Shown: positions 23,942-36,618, numbered from the stretch's first letter. The stretch is DNA of 64,000 nucleotides from Desmodus rotundus (GCF_022682495.2 NC_071390.1:106130294-106194293); one strand, 5' to 3'. Translations and numbers: made by a program. The notes: a model not told the origin generated them from the sequence alone.

Positions 23942-26690
23942 TATTAAAATATAGATATGTTTATTGACCTATGTTAATGTTAAGGTGTTTTTCTCAGTAT
24001 TAGAGAATAATTTTACTTTTTTTTACTTGTTCACTATTTTAATTAAATTAATCTAATAAAAATTGTTTGGTAAATGTTGGGGAAGGAGCAAGAATGAGGC
24101 TATTGGGAAATATGGTACTATGTAAAGTTTTAGTGTGTCAGACCTGTCAAAACCCTTGGGGATTAGGGAAGTGGTGTTCTATTTAGGAGACAATGTTGTT
24201 TAATTCTACGCATGACAAACAGCAAGGTATAAGGAAGGTGTGGGAATTTTTTCAAAGTCCAATTCAACCTTTGGAAAAGCAAGAAAGTAAAAAAGTTTTT
24301 CTTTTTGGCTCACTACCTTAGATGGGCAACATATTATTATTTCCTTATGAAGGTAAGTACTTTGTTTTTGATATTTTTTCTTTACCTTACATTCACATAG
24401 GTCACTTAGAAGCTCTGGGTTGCCTGAAAATTTCTATTAAGATTCAACTCTAGATATAATTCTAAACAGCAAGATTTTATACCAATATTCTGTATTATGC
24501 AGGCTCTCAGTTGCAAGAAACAGAACACACTTTGTTAGTTCATTATGAAGATGTCAGTTAGATAATTTAATCATTTAAGAATTTGGGAGAAGGTCAAAAG
24601 CCAGCTTTGAAACTTCCCCAGAATACAATTCCCAACCACACTGTGAGCTCCTTGAACACCAGGCCTCAATCACACAGCATCAATCACAGCTGGGATTCTA
24701 CCCAGAGGCTCTGGCATTGCCACCCCGTGTACCGGACACCAGTTCTACCACAACTGCCAGTAAATGAGGATTCCGATTCTGGTGTGTGTCCCATGCCTGG
24801 TCATGCACACATCTAATTCTGTGCCTCATGTCACCACACCTGGTCTGCAGGCCTGTGCTCTAGCATCAAAGGAGACAAGGGACACAATTATTCTGGGAGA
24901 GAAGGGCTCATAATATGTTCTCAACACATACAAAGGGGGTTTGATATGTTGGATGTTCTGAAATGACCCATGCTCTCACCACAAATTCTATGCCACTGTT
25001 TTCAGCAAGATGTCAAAATCACTGCTATTTCACTACCTAATGACATGAGAAATGCCTCCTTAGTGCCCTTAGTTATAATGATTAAAAAGGACATGGATCA
25101 ACTTAATAACCTGTAAGCCTAATTAGTAAGACACACATACACATATATACATTAAGACACAAGCTTCAATGAGTTACAGCTTACTATCTTCTTGATTAGA
25201 TATCCTTCTTAAAACTTTCCTGATGTTCTCTATTTTCTATTTTTTTATTCAATATACTCTTTAACTCTGTTATACAATGTCTAGAAATGTGAATGATACT
25301 AAAATACATAATAACAACTAGATTTATGTATTCTAGAATGCTATATTTAGAATATTATTGTTATTTTCTTTTTTGTACTTTTTCTATGGCACATTTATGT
25401 TGTTCTCCTCATTCTGCTTCAGTCTCTGTCTTTTCATTGTGGAGTTAGAGTGAGCAAATAGAGTGTTTCAAATAATATATGAAGAAAAAACATAGTAACT
25501 TCTGAAACTTAAAATCATGTTTTCTCAGCAAAAAAAAAATAGCTTAAAAGCAGAATTTTTTATGGGAAGTAGGACTTTCTAAATAAGGTTAGTGTGTCAA
25601 GTCAAGGTGAGAGGATGCAGATCACAGATTTTCTCAAATAATTTAGAAAAGATACTATTTCTGTTTATTGCTGCTACCTCATGGGGTTTAGCCCTGAGTA
25701 TGGTAGGATATGGTTAAGAATTTAGAAAATGCCTACATCTGTTCCTTTGGGTTGCAAGGTTGATATGATGAAGAAGGGAGAGAGCAGATATGATTAGATC
25801 AGAGCCAAGGTCCTCATTCTCCACTACAATCTCAAAATGGTGAGAGGTATACTTAAACATTCCTCTCTGTAGGGTGCAACTGGAGGATCTGGCAGCACAT
25901 TCCCTCTGTTGCCCTGCAGAAGATCCCAAGCTTCCAGGAGAAAGCATGCCTCTAGGCACTCCAAAACAGCATATGCCAAATGCAGAATCACTGGGCGATG
26001 GCAGAGGAGAGAGATTCAAATGCCACTGCCTGTCCTGATCCATCTTCTCCGAGCTTCAGTTCTGAAGACGGCTCTGTATGAACTAATTTGAGAGAAATAG
26101 CAGTGGAACCTCTGCCCCCTTCACAAATGGGACTCTGAGATCACTCAGTTGGCTGAACCTTTATCACTTTAGGTTTAACCACATCATATGAGGGCAGGAA
26201 AAGGTCCTGAGAACAGCTCTCCACAGTTACCATATTGTGCTGGGGCTGAAAGGTACTCAGAAATAATATGTGCATCCAAAGAAGTTGGCTAACCAGTTAG
26301 CTAGGAATCCTGCCAGAAGAGGTTGCTGAATCAGGTGGAAATGGCTTTGCAGTCAAGATTTATGAGGTAGATAGATGGGGCCAAAATGAATTCAGTGTCA
26401 CAGATGGGTCTCAGGAGATAGTGAGCACCTGTTTGGAAGAACACTGAGCCTGAGCAATCCAGAACGGCAAGTGGACAGCACTTTCCCCCTGCACCAAAGG
26501 TTGGCAGGGATGTGAGGGAGGTGAGGAGGGTCTTAGGCAGACCACACAAAGCATTGCTCGAGGGTGAGGCTGAGATAGCAGAAGAGGAGTCCCCACAGCA
26601 GATGTAAGGCTCTTCTCTCCCATTGCTTCAAAGTTTCTTCTTAGCATCCCAAACACAAACTTCTTTTAAAATGGGTTATGCTTGCATGAC
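23942..26690. other. Mostly unrecognised sequence
   Basis: No gene is recognised. The stretch at about 24500-24560 ('caggctctcagttgcaagaa' then 'cagaacacactttgttag') looks like part of an old interspersed repeat I cannot name. Several 60-110 codon frames on the minus strand at 25.7-26.7 kb overlap each other in different frames and show no domain. Confidence 0.3.
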
Positions 26691-29600
26691 ATCTAACAGG
26701 TAAACTTTTACCTAGGAGCTCAGTTTAAAATATTAAATCAGAATAACATTACCATGTACACTGTAGGAGAGGACTCTTAAGGGAGAGTGAATTAGCTACA
26801 CAGAAATGAATGCAGCCCATTGGTTTTGGTGGCTCAGCACATGGCATTGCTGCAAACGGTAATAAACAAGGAGTGAAGTCTTTAATGAGAATATATAATA
26901 AGATAGAGGTTGTGCAACACTCCACATCTGAGCAGTTGTTTTAGGACACCATTAGTGAGACTGATTTAGTAAAAGCATTTCACAGAAAAATAATGAAGCT
27001 TAGACAATAACTCCAAATTACAAAGAGACAATATTTCCAAATAGTAATCAGCCAAAATAAATACCATTTGTACTGTCAAGATTGCTTTAGCTAAGACTGG
27101 TTAACAGTAAAATTCCCCAATTTCAAACACAGCAAAAAATCTTGATCCAAAAGCTCAGGTGACAGTGACAGAGGATTTAACGAAAGCTAATTATATGGGT
27201 GCTTCGAATGAATGAGCAGTGGCCATTAGCTTTCTCGGCCTCTGATGACACATGGACCAGAGTGGCATCCATTAGACAAGACAGGCACACAGTGTGATGC
27301 TGAAAGCTTTGGTAAGGACTGTGGATACTTGAGTAAGCACCTGAGTAATTACGGTCTATTCGATGTGGCAGGACTTTCATGTATGAAAAAAATGCAAGAA
27401 AAATGTAAGAGAATGTGTATTCAGATCTTTAACTGCAGACTGTAATGTTGTAACAATAAAGAGCAAGATACGAGTAGATTTTGTCAAGAAAGCATGTTTC
27501 ACGTTGGTGATGGGGAATACATAGAATACATAGAACTCTAAGATGATAAAGAAAGTGTATTAGACTATTTTCATAACTCTTACAATTCTTGGAGAAGTTT
27601 TTTGTTTTCTTTTAAATAGTAATCTCCAAAACTAATTAGTGTGAATGAAATTAATTGTCATAAGATACACACAGCACACATATTCCTACATCTTGAGATG
27701 AACTAATAGCGGTGTTTAATAGCAGTTGTTCTATTTGCTACCTTTAGTTGAAAGTCAAAGGTGGAAACAGTGTCAGCTACTTGCATATATTTTTGTTAAA
27801 AAGTTACTCATCTGCAAATCAGGGGGTATAGGAACCACTGACCTGAACAACCAGATGACACAGATAATTCAGAAAGCTTTAAATCTCCAAGTTAGAGGTC
27901 TCGCCACTTCCAGTTATAAATAAATTATACACATATATATAAATTTTATATATAATTAACATACGTGCATATACAATTTCTTATAGATTCTGTTTACCAC
28001 TGAGAAAGATCAAAAACCAAATCCCCCAATCAATGCACAGTCCATTACTTTGCTGTTTGTCCCTTTGCACATGATCCTGTATAACATCTTTCCCTTAAAT
28101 TTGTCCCAGATTAAAGGTCAGGAGGCAAACCCATCTTCATAGAACACCAGCAGAGCATCTGATGCGTTTAGTAGCTTTACATCTTGAATGAAAGGTAAAT
28201 ACATCGCTCAGTGTAAGAGAAACATTAATTACATCATTTATATGCAAGTGAAACACTAGTCTTATCATTACATAAAGAAGTTCCCAGAAATGTAAGTTAG
28301 CTATGTATTGCCTGAAACATGTGAAATAATTAGACTCATTTCCAAGTGGTGATTCTATAGAACAAAGTGTCAATGCAGGTAGCTCTTTTCTTTTTTTCCT
28401 GTTGTTTTTGTTAAGTAGAAATTGCCTTTGTGGCAGGCTCGTTACCTTAAAAATCCCCAAATTCATTTTCACAGTTCAGCTAAAGCTCACTGTACAATTT
28501 CTGGCGCAGCGAGAGGAGCCTGAGTAGATAAGTATAGAAAATGATCTGGGAACGGAGTCAGCATTTTTATAGGCTATGGTTTTTAAGCGCTAGTATCTTT
28601 CCTTCTGTAAATCCTTAAAAGTTATCATGAAATTTTTTCCTCTTAACTTTTCTCAATAATCCCAGAAATAACTTCTTTTTTCAATATTTGAAGTTATTTC
28701 TATAAGTGATACCAAAGCTTGATATATATTTTTAGTTTTAGGCTTTCCTGAACTCAGATATTTATAATTTCAACACTATGAAAAAGGCATCTGTATACTT
28801 ATGAGATAAAATAAAACTTGGCTCATATCTAAAGTACTTAATGCCAGTGAAAATTAAACATTTCTCATCTATATTTAGAAAAGAATGGGCATTTTACTTC
28901 TCAGATCTAATAGCTGTTATCTGAATTTCCTTGTATTCCACTCAAATAAAAATGATTATTTCTAACAGAATAAATTAAAGAAGGTTCTAGACTAATCCTG
29001 TAAGCAATTGGTGTATTCTTTTCTTTGTCTGCTTATTTATCTGGTCTTCTCCAACATCCCCTGTGCAGGCAGGGGGAGGGGGCTGCCTCCCTCACTGCCT
29101 GGTGGTGGCGGACACCTGCAGGTCTTCAGCTCTGTGGCCTCACCACAACCCCATTGGAGGTCTGTATGTCTTTATTTACTTGCTTTTTAAACTACACAGT
29201 ACATATGTGAACAAAGTCTCTTGGTCATTTTCAATCTTTCTCAATTTTCATTCTGGTTTTGTCTTTGTTATTCACTTATATCAAAGAAGCCCCATCCTTG
29301 CACTGGATTCCAGGTGGGACCTCAGAGACAGATCCGTAGAAGCTCAGGTACACGCTTTATGAAAACTCTCGTGAACCTGGCTCTTGCTTTACTGACACAC
29401 AGAGCAATTATTCTCTTTTCTTAATGTCTAAAATGGTTCATCTACTTTATTTTTCCTTTTCAAATTTGCCCTTCTGCCAAAATGTTCTTTTAAAATCTCT
29501 CCCGCACTTTGGAAATAATTCATGAAGGGCCAGGATTTAGTTGAGTGGCCCTATGGTTCTAATCCTCTTTATTGGAAGATTAGAAATGAGGCTGGACTTA

Positions 29601-31209
29601 TGGTGGCATCAGTGTGTGAGCAGAGAACAGTTGAAATGAGCAGGTTGGGTTGGGTTAAGCAGGGGGCACTTGGAGTAGAAGACTCTTGACCTAAATATCT
29701 TCTCAGAGCACTAAGCTCCTTTTTGCTCACCACAAAGCTATCCTTCATCAGACTGAAGTAGGCCTACACTGGACCTGGTTATTTTGAGGAATTTTAAGTA
29801 GAATCAGATATGCTTATATCACAAATAAGAATTTTTTGCAGCACTCCTATGCTGTATGGAGATTTATATATGAAGCAAAGAGTACAATATTTACTCTTTC
29901 AAAATTCCAGACTTATTATTTTGGGTTTCCAATGGAATTGTAAGGGACAATTTCTTTCCCACTGCACTAGTAATTATAGTAACCCAGCAGCTAATGGAGA
30001 AAGGAGATTATATTTAAATTGATTGCAGAGCTAATGAACCATTTCGTGTGTGTGTTGAAATGGGGCAGATGAATTCGGTGAAGTACTTCACAACCTGGTT
30101 TCTTATCTTCCCTAAAATATTCCCCGCCACTTGTTGTATCTGCCTAAGCTTTGCAGAAAATTCACACGTTGCTGGTGTGATCATTGCCACATGAGCTAGT
30201 CTGTGTAAACATATACTGTCGATATTTTATTCAAGGCCCTTTGAGTTTCTTACTGTTTGTGCTTTTTGATTAAAGTAAAATAGCTAACATATCCCTTACA
30301 AAAAGACAAATTTACCAAATGAATCTTAAAGACAACCTCTGGGGCCTTTCTTCTCAAAATGGGGCCCTTATCTCCAGTAGGAAAATACCATCCAATCCTG
30401 ACCAGCAGCTCCAGCCTAGCCTTCCTGATGCCTGGGCCTCCCTAGCAAGCTGCACCATCCCAGGAGCCCATCCATCACAATAAACCTTTTATTGTTTACT
30501 TCCCCTGGATCTAGTTCCCTGGTCAAACTCTATAGAGGGAGTGACAATCTCAGCCCAGCCCTAGGTGTCATCTCACTTCCTTTTTTCACAATTCTAGGGG
30601 ATCTTCAGAAATCTCTCCTGTACCTTCCTGAATCTCAGAGTATATTTCTGCCAAGAGATTCTCTCTGTTTTCCAGAGCAATGTCCCAAGTATTTCATCTT
30701 TTCTTTGTTGTTAGTGAGATCAAAAGTTTGTTCTCCATCCAGCTTCTACTAAACCACAAGCCACGTATTTCTCCTGAGGGCCTGCCAATATGATGCTGAC
30801 CGATTATCAGTTACTTTGCTTTCCCTTTCCTTTGTATTTAAATTTAATGGGGAGAATTAAATGGTTACAGTCTTAATTCTGAAAAGGAAAGCCTTAATTT
30901 CACCTTGTGACATTCCCTGAAATATATTTCTTTGAACTCTGGTTCTGAAAAATGACCTTAAAGGGGAAAATTTCCTTGAACAAACTTCTTTTACATATTT
31001 TCACATATCAGTGTAATAAAAGCTCTCAGAATTTTACCCCCTTCCCTTCTGCCAAATTTTAAACCTTTGATTCGGGCTTTTAAAAATGTGTTTAAACTCT
31101 GACCTCTTTATAATATTGATTACCGCACTTCAGAATTAAAAGGTCTCAACAGTGATAATGTCTATGGGGATTCCTGCTGTCGAGGAGATGTGGAGGGGAT
31201 GGTTGAATA
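26691..31209. other. Mostly unrecognised sequence
   Basis: No gene or repeat is recognised. A short GC-rich island (about 29060-29165) is open in all three plus-strand frames at once, which is base composition rather than coding. Other frames in this stretch show no domain or motif. Confidence 0.3.
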
Positions 31210-31211
31210 TA

Positions 31212-31417
31212 CAGGGTCCAGCACAAATAATGCCTCTTTTTATTATAAAATCTTTTATTACAAAATCATAAACATTTAATTCTGTAACATAATACCACAC
31301 TCGAACACACCATATGACATTTTAGGTGAAATGTTCAAATTAAGGCTATAAATTATTACACCCATATTATTACCCTACCAACCACACTCCAGCTGGCATT
31401 ACTTCTGCCAAACACTG
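31212..31417. mobile_element. 206-bp TA-flanked MITE (mariner-like)
   Basis: The left end (31212-31234) begins cagggtccagcacaaataat. The right end, reverse-complemented (31417-31395), begins cagtgtttggcagaagtaat. The 23-bp ends match at 17 of 23 positions by eye. TA dinucleotides flank both ends (31210-31211 and 31418-31419). The interior is AT-rich and non-coding. The CAGGGT-type end and TA flanks point to the Tc1/mariner superfamily. I do not recognise the family by name. Confidence 0.65.
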
Positions 31418-31419
31418 TA

Positions 31420-32159
31420 TATTCCCACAACCTATGGCCCCACTCAGGACTCCCCCAGCATCTTCTAAAGCTTCCAGAGGCATGCTAGATGGAAGTTCAC
31501 TTTTAACCCTGCTGATAATCATATGGAAACAACAGAGGGAAATCAGGACCACCCAGGACAACCTGCCATGTAGTCACCCAATCTAAAGTCATTGAAAGCA
31601 GCAATATGTTTATTTTTAAGTGTAATGTCTAAATATTCCTACTCACATCAGTCTCTAAATTAAAAAATATATATTTGTGTTTGCTAAGGATAAAATTGGA
31701 AATACCAAAAGCCCTAAGGCTATTTTAGCTGCTGGATCAACCCACATTTTTATTAGAAATGTGAATACTGTGCAGGACACAATGAATTAAGAATAAGGCT
31801 TTGTTTGGTAAATGTATGACACCAGGGGTTTAGTAATCTGTCCCTTATTGTGTGTCTAAATTGGAATGCCTGGATAATAATTTAGCCTAAGCCACCAGGA
31901 CGAGATGGTGACTTATATAAATCATACACCACTGAGTGTATAGCTCACTAAACAAATACCAACAGAAAGAATAATGTTTGCCTAATGGTAGCGAAATGTC
32001 AGACAAAATGTAGATTCAGCAAAGCAATCACCATCAGCTTACACAGAATAGTTCTGAAAAACAGAATATTCAAGGGTATGGGTGTCCCATTGTCTTTTGC
32101 GCTCTTCCTTGGGTGGAAGTGAAACATTTTCTATTGTTTTATGATTAGATTAGAGTTTG
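31420..32159. other. Unrecognised sequence
   Basis: No gene or repeat recognised. Confidence 0.3.
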
Positions 32160-32393
32160 GTGGGGGCAGAGTAAAAAAGATAAATTCAAAGAAAGAGAAA
32201 AGGGGTGGAAGAAGGATTAACACAATAAAGAAAGGAGAAAAGGAGAGGTAGAATGTTTGACTAGTTGAATATGAGTGGGGAAAGAGTAAAAAAAAAGATG
32301 AATTCAAAGAAAGAAAAGGCATGGAAGGAAGGATTAGAGCAACGAAGAAAGGAGAAAGGGAGAGGTAGAATTTTTGATTAGTTGAATATGATT
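32160..32393. repeat. Two-copy purine-rich tandem repeat, ~115 bp unit
   Basis: Unit 1 starts with agagtaaaaaaga at 32168 and unit 2 with agagtaaaaaaaaaga at 32283. Each continues through 'attcaaagaaag', a GAAGGATTA block, 'aagaaaggagaaa', 'gagaggtagaat' and 'agttgaatatga'. The units differ at roughly one base in seven and by small indels. On the minus strand an 88-codon frame stays open across both, giving a repeated phenylalanine/leucine/serine-rich pattern. This reflects the purine bias and is not evidence for a protein. Confidence 0.8.
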
Positions 32394-34104
32394 TCATTTA
32401 GAAATTGGCATCCCACACTAAAATATAATAAATAATTTTCTGTCCTGCTAACTACTGTTCACCCATTACAATGCCCTGCACACAACATGTACTCAAATAT
32501 TTAGGAAAGAAGGAGTTAAAAAAGAGAAGTTCAAGAAAAATTAAAATAAATTAGATCACATGTGTCTCAAATACTTACCAGCAATAATACCATAGTGTTT
32601 TGGGGGTACATTTTTAGTTGAGTTCTTATTACTATGTTTTTTAAATACAAATTTAAAAAATGGAAAGTTCACCATCTATTTTAAACTTTTACCCTGAATT
32701 TTGTCCTTTATTTATTGATTAGAAGACAATGTACTCCATCTAAGTTGTGAATGGTGCATACTTACAATCCTATTCTGTTTAATCAATAATTCAACACACT
32801 AAGAATCTGAAAATTTACTAGAAATGTTTATAAAAATGTTTCTTAGACAGCCAGTCATATTTTTTGGTAGTTAGGTCACATATTTTTTGTCTTCTGCTTG
32901 CAGGTGTATTGGGAGATATTTTCTGAGCTGTGACCTCGAGGTATGGGCAAGGAGGTAGAGTCTAATACCTAAGGAGGTGTTAGATTCCTCCCCCTTCAAA
33001 TAGATTGACATTTGAATCTGAGTTTGAATATCTTGCTTGTGAATAACGAGCATATTCTTTGAAGTAAACTAACATATTTGTTGAATACCACATTGTGTAA
33101 TGAACTATCTAAGAATAAAATTAAACAAAATGTATTTCTTTTGTTCAAGGATCTTATAGTCTATATATGCCAGATATGAAAGGATATTAGATAACATAAA
33201 AGATTTTACTAAATATGCAGAATGATTACATGCTTAATGATGTGGTATACTTGTTCTGAGTTTGCAGTGAAGAGCTGGTAGGACAGAGTTAACCTAGGAA
33301 TTATTTCTGGAGACTATTGAGTACCTATAATTATATTAAATGTATATATGGAGATTATAATAGCTGTCAAAATTGTAACTGATATGAGAAAACGTGTTTG
33401 GAGTTTACAAATAGGCTTTTATGTGTCAAAGGGTTTCATAATTTATATTTGATAGATTTTAAATTGGTGGGAGCTACACTCCCTTAGTCTTCTAGAATGG
33501 GTTATACTGTTTATTATAATTTGAGCTTGAATAATGAGTTATAGAACCTGTGTTTTTACAATGATTATGAAGAATAGTGGAGGAGGTGAATCCAGCTACA
33601 GAGAGCAGATGTCTCGGATGCTTAATTGAGTCATATGCTAGCTGTGCACATATGACAAGGTGATATGGTCTACTCTGAGCCTGTTGTAGACAGTGTTTCA
33701 CAGATTATAAGTGTTCTCAGTGATACAATATAAAAATTCTTGAAAACCAGTCAAAATAAAGACAATAGAAGCAATGAGGTCCACTGCTTTGGCCATTTCT
33801 CATAAATCAGCGCCTTAGTTTCCAGCATCATTAAGAGCATTGAAGAAGTAATAAATGTGAACTTGTTGGGCCATGTTCCTGACACTAGATATACTTTTTA
33901 TGCATCCTTAATAGTCTTTTTCACCATTTGGAGAGAAATAAATACATAATTTGACAAATATCTCTTACTGTGTACTAACCATGGAGGTGCAAGTACACTG
34001 ATAGCCTATTCTGGTGCTTAGAGAGGAGGATCTGTGTGAGGTAATATTCCTGCAAGATAAATAAGAATTAATGTTGAAAGGGAGCAGAGATCCCAAGCTA
34101 GAAC
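32394..34104. other. Unrecognised AT-rich sequence
   Basis: No gene or repeat family recognised. Confidence 0.3.
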
Positions 34105-34270
34105 AGATATTGGGGACTATCTAATACAGTTCTCTTATTTTGCAGAAGGAAAAGATGGATTCTGGAGAGATCAGTTAAACGTCCCAAACATGCCCACTCA
34201 ATCTGAAGCTCAGCTGGGTCTGAAATCCAGGAAACCCAACTCCCAATTCTGTGTTCCATCCTCTGCTGCC
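34105..34270 (+). mobile_element. Probable MIR SINE
   Basis: The order 'gttctcttattttgcagaag', 'gagatcagttaaacgtccca' and 'ggtctgaaatccaggaaacc' matches the MIR core and 3' section (TTTTACAGATGAGGAAA, GAGGTTAAGTAACTTGCCCA, GGATTCGAACCCAGG). It is diverged, as expected for MIR. Confidence 0.5.
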
Positions 34271-34734
34271 ACTCATTGCTCATTGCCTGTCCAGTGATCT
34301 GATGCTTAGCCCAAAATTAACAGCAAGGAATGTCCATGAATCTCATTATGGATTATGAGTACTAGAATGAAATTCAGGTAATTTGCACAGTCTAATATGT
34401 ATTAAATGTGTGGTTTCAATGAAGATGTGCAATAAAAAGATTGTCTAGAATTGTGAATATTCCAGTGTGGCCAGCAATGTCTGTGTCCACTCTGAGTGAG
34501 GTGAGTTGAGCAAACTCAGTGCACCAAATTCTCCATATTCTGATTGCCTTTTCCTCAACAAAATGTTTTTGTTGTTATGATAGTGATTCTAGTGTAAGTT
34601 GGTGCACTTTTAAGAGACTGGGTCAATTATTGTGGTGTAAAATATTTGGTTCCTGTGAGAGTGATAGTTTTCATTGAAAATTAATTTGTTATTTTGGTTT
34701 TTAACTGTTTTGATGTAGGTAATAAATAGGAAAC
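34271..34734. other. Unrecognised sequence
   Basis: No gene or repeat recognised between the MIR and the HAL1-like element. Confidence 0.3.
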
Positions 34735-35152
34735 TGTTGTGAAAATTAAAAAAAAATTAAATATATTTATTGATTATGCTATACAGTTGTCCCATTCCCC
34801 CCCAACTCCACTCCATCCTGCCCACCCCCTCCCTCCCACATCCCCCCCCCCCATAGTTCATGTCCATGGGTCATACTTATAAGTTCTTTGGCTTCTACAT
34901 TTCCTACACTGTTTTTACCCTCCCCCTGTCTATTTTCCACCTATCGTCTATGCTACTTATTCTCTGTACCTTTCCCCCCCTCTCCCTCTCCCACTCCCCT
35001 ATTGACAACCCTCCATGTGATCTCCATTTCTGTGATTCTGTTTCTGTTCTAGTTGTTTGCTTAGTTTTCTTTTGTTTTGGCTTTAGGTGTGGTCATTAAT
35101 AACTGTGAGTTTGCTGTCATTTTTACTGTTCCTATTTTTGATCTTCTTTTTC

Positions 35153-35848
35153 TTAGGTAACTCCCTTTAACATTTCATATAATAGGGGCTTGGTGATAAT
35201 GAACTTCTTTAACTTGACCTTATCTGAGGAGCACTTTATCTTCCCTTCCATTCTAAATGATAGCTTTGCTGGATACAGTAATCTTGGATGTAGGTCCTTG
35301 TGTTTAATCTTGGGTAATGTAATTATGATGTGCCTTGGTGTGTTCCTCCTTGGGTCCAGCTTCTTTGGGACTCTCTGAGCTTCCTGGACTTCCTGGAAGT
35401 CTGTTTCCTTTGCCAGATTAGGGAAGTTCTCCTTCATTATTTGTTCAAATAAGTTTTCAATTTTTTGTTCTTCCTCTTCTCCTGGCACCCCTATAATTCA
35501 GATGTTGGAACGTTTCAAGATGTCCTGGAGGTTCCTAAGCCTCTCCTCATTTTTCCGAATTCTTGTTTCTTCATTCTTTTCTGGTTGGATGTTTCTTTCT
35601 TCCTTCTGGTCCACACCATTGATTTGAGTCCCAGTTTCCTTTGCATCACTATTGGTTCCCTGTACATTTTCCTTTGTTTCTCTTAGCATAGGCTTCATTT
35701 TTTCATCTGGTTTTTGAACAGATTCAACCAATTCTGTGAGCATCTTGATAACCAGTGCTTTGAACTGTGCATCCGATAGGTTGGCTATCTCTTCATTGCT
35801 AAGTTGTATTTTTTCTGGAGCTTTGAAGTGTTCTGTCATTTGGGCCAT
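35153..35848 (-). pseudogene. HAL1-like ORF1 (ORF1p homologue), one stop and one deletion
   Basis: The frame starts with ATG just after a T-run (A-run on the sense strand) and spans 232 codons including the final stop. It is interrupted only by TGA at 35500-35498. Before the stop it reads IANLSDAQFKALVIKMLTEL, followed by a charged coiled-coil-like region (KNEETRIRKNEERLRNLQDI). After it come IIGVPGEEEEQKIENLFEQI, NFPNLAKETDF and the PRHIIITL block. The C-terminus has LHPRLLYPAKLSFRMEG. Compared with the copy at 38801-39060, about 150 nt of the RNA-binding domain (the KERILKAAREK region) are missing, in frame. The stop may be a CGA-to-TGA CpG decay. ORF1p homologues bind element RNA; this copy is probably inactive. 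Confidence 0.75.
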
Positions 35849-36603
35849 TTTTTTTTTTTTTTTTGTCTTGGCGTGTCTGTTACTTTAAGGGGCGGAGCCT
35901 TAGGTGTTCACTGGGGCGGGGTAAGGCTGGTTGCTGCACTGTGACGTTGTACGTGGGGGAGGGGCCGAGGGGGAGCAATGGCGCCCGCTTCACTCTCCTC
36001 CGGATTTCAGTCTTTCACTCCGCTACCCACAATCAAACTGGGCCCCTCTGGTGCTGATTCCCCAGTGGGTGGGCCTGTGAACACTCTAGGCCCCTGTGGG
36101 TCTCTCCAATGATCTCTCCCGTGAGGCTGGGAGTCTCTCCTGCTGTTGCCCCAACCCCCACGGGCGCTTTCAATCAGAGGTTTGAGGCTTTATTTCCCTG
36201 TGCTGGAGCCCTGGGTTGTGCGGTCTGCTTTGCTCCCCGCCGTTCCTCGGGTTTATCTATGTTCGAATGTGGGGCTGCGGTGTGCTATCCACGCTCTGCC
36301 TGCCCCGTTCTCCGCCACTCTGAGTCCGGCCCTCTCGGTTTATCTGCATGAATGTGGGGCCACAGGGTCTGCTAGTGCTCGGACTGCCTGCCCCATTTGT
36401 CCCACACTCCGCCAGTCTCAGTCCCGCCACAGCCACGCGAGTCCTCTCCAGCCCGGTGCCCGTCTCCGCCCCTCCTACTGGTCTGGATGAATGTTTATTT
36501 TTTATTTCCTTGGTGTTGGACCCCCTTGCCATTCAATTCTCTGTCAGTTCTGGTTGTGCGAGGAGGCGCAGTGTGTCTACCTATGCCACCATCTTGGTTC
36601 TCA
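35849..36603 (-). promoter_or_regulatory. CpG-rich HAL1-like 5' UTR, probable internal promoter
   Basis: This roughly 750-bp block is far richer in G+C and CpG than its AT-rich surroundings (for example the ggggcggggt motif at about 35910-35922 and many CGs at 36220-36480). In LINE-1 elements the 5' UTR carries an internal RNA polymerase II promoter, and the position here is equivalent. Several overlapping frames on both strands come from the base composition. Promoter activity is inferred. Confidence 0.5.
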
Positions 36604-36618
36604 TGTTATGAAAATTAA

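Larger units (their letters stand above)
34750..36603 (-). mobile_element. Nearly complete HAL1-like (half-L1) retrotransposon
   Basis: A 15-bp duplication with one mismatch, tgttgtgaaaattaa at 34735-34749 and tgttatgaaaattaa at 36604-36618, brackets a 1.85-kb minus-strand element. Its 5' end reads 'gagaaccaagatggtggcat', like L1 5' ends. A roughly 750-bp CpG-rich 5' UTR follows, then an ORF1-like frame (35848-35153), a G-rich 3' UTR and a poly-A tail. No ORF2 sequence lies between ORF1 and the 3' UTR. That is the hallmark of HAL1 elements, which carry ORF1 only and rely on L1 reverse transcriptase. HAL1 lineages are known in mammals including bats; assignment to a particular one is not possible here. 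Confidence 0.82.

Noticed and set aside
29008..29424. Four overlapping plus-strand frames of 60-99 codons as a possible small gene
   Set aside because: All three frames are open together over a short GC-rich island, there is no recognisable protein motif, and no splice or poly-A context supports any of them.
32160..32393. CRISPR-like repeat-spacer array
   Set aside because: Only two long adjacent units without spacers, in a vertebrate genome; it is an ordinary tandem duplication.
36109..36618. Several overlapping plus-strand and minus-strand reading frames of 70-115 codons
   Set aside because: They are open in several frames at once because the HAL1-like 5' UTR is GC- and CpG-rich. None has a domain, and they run partly antisense to the element.
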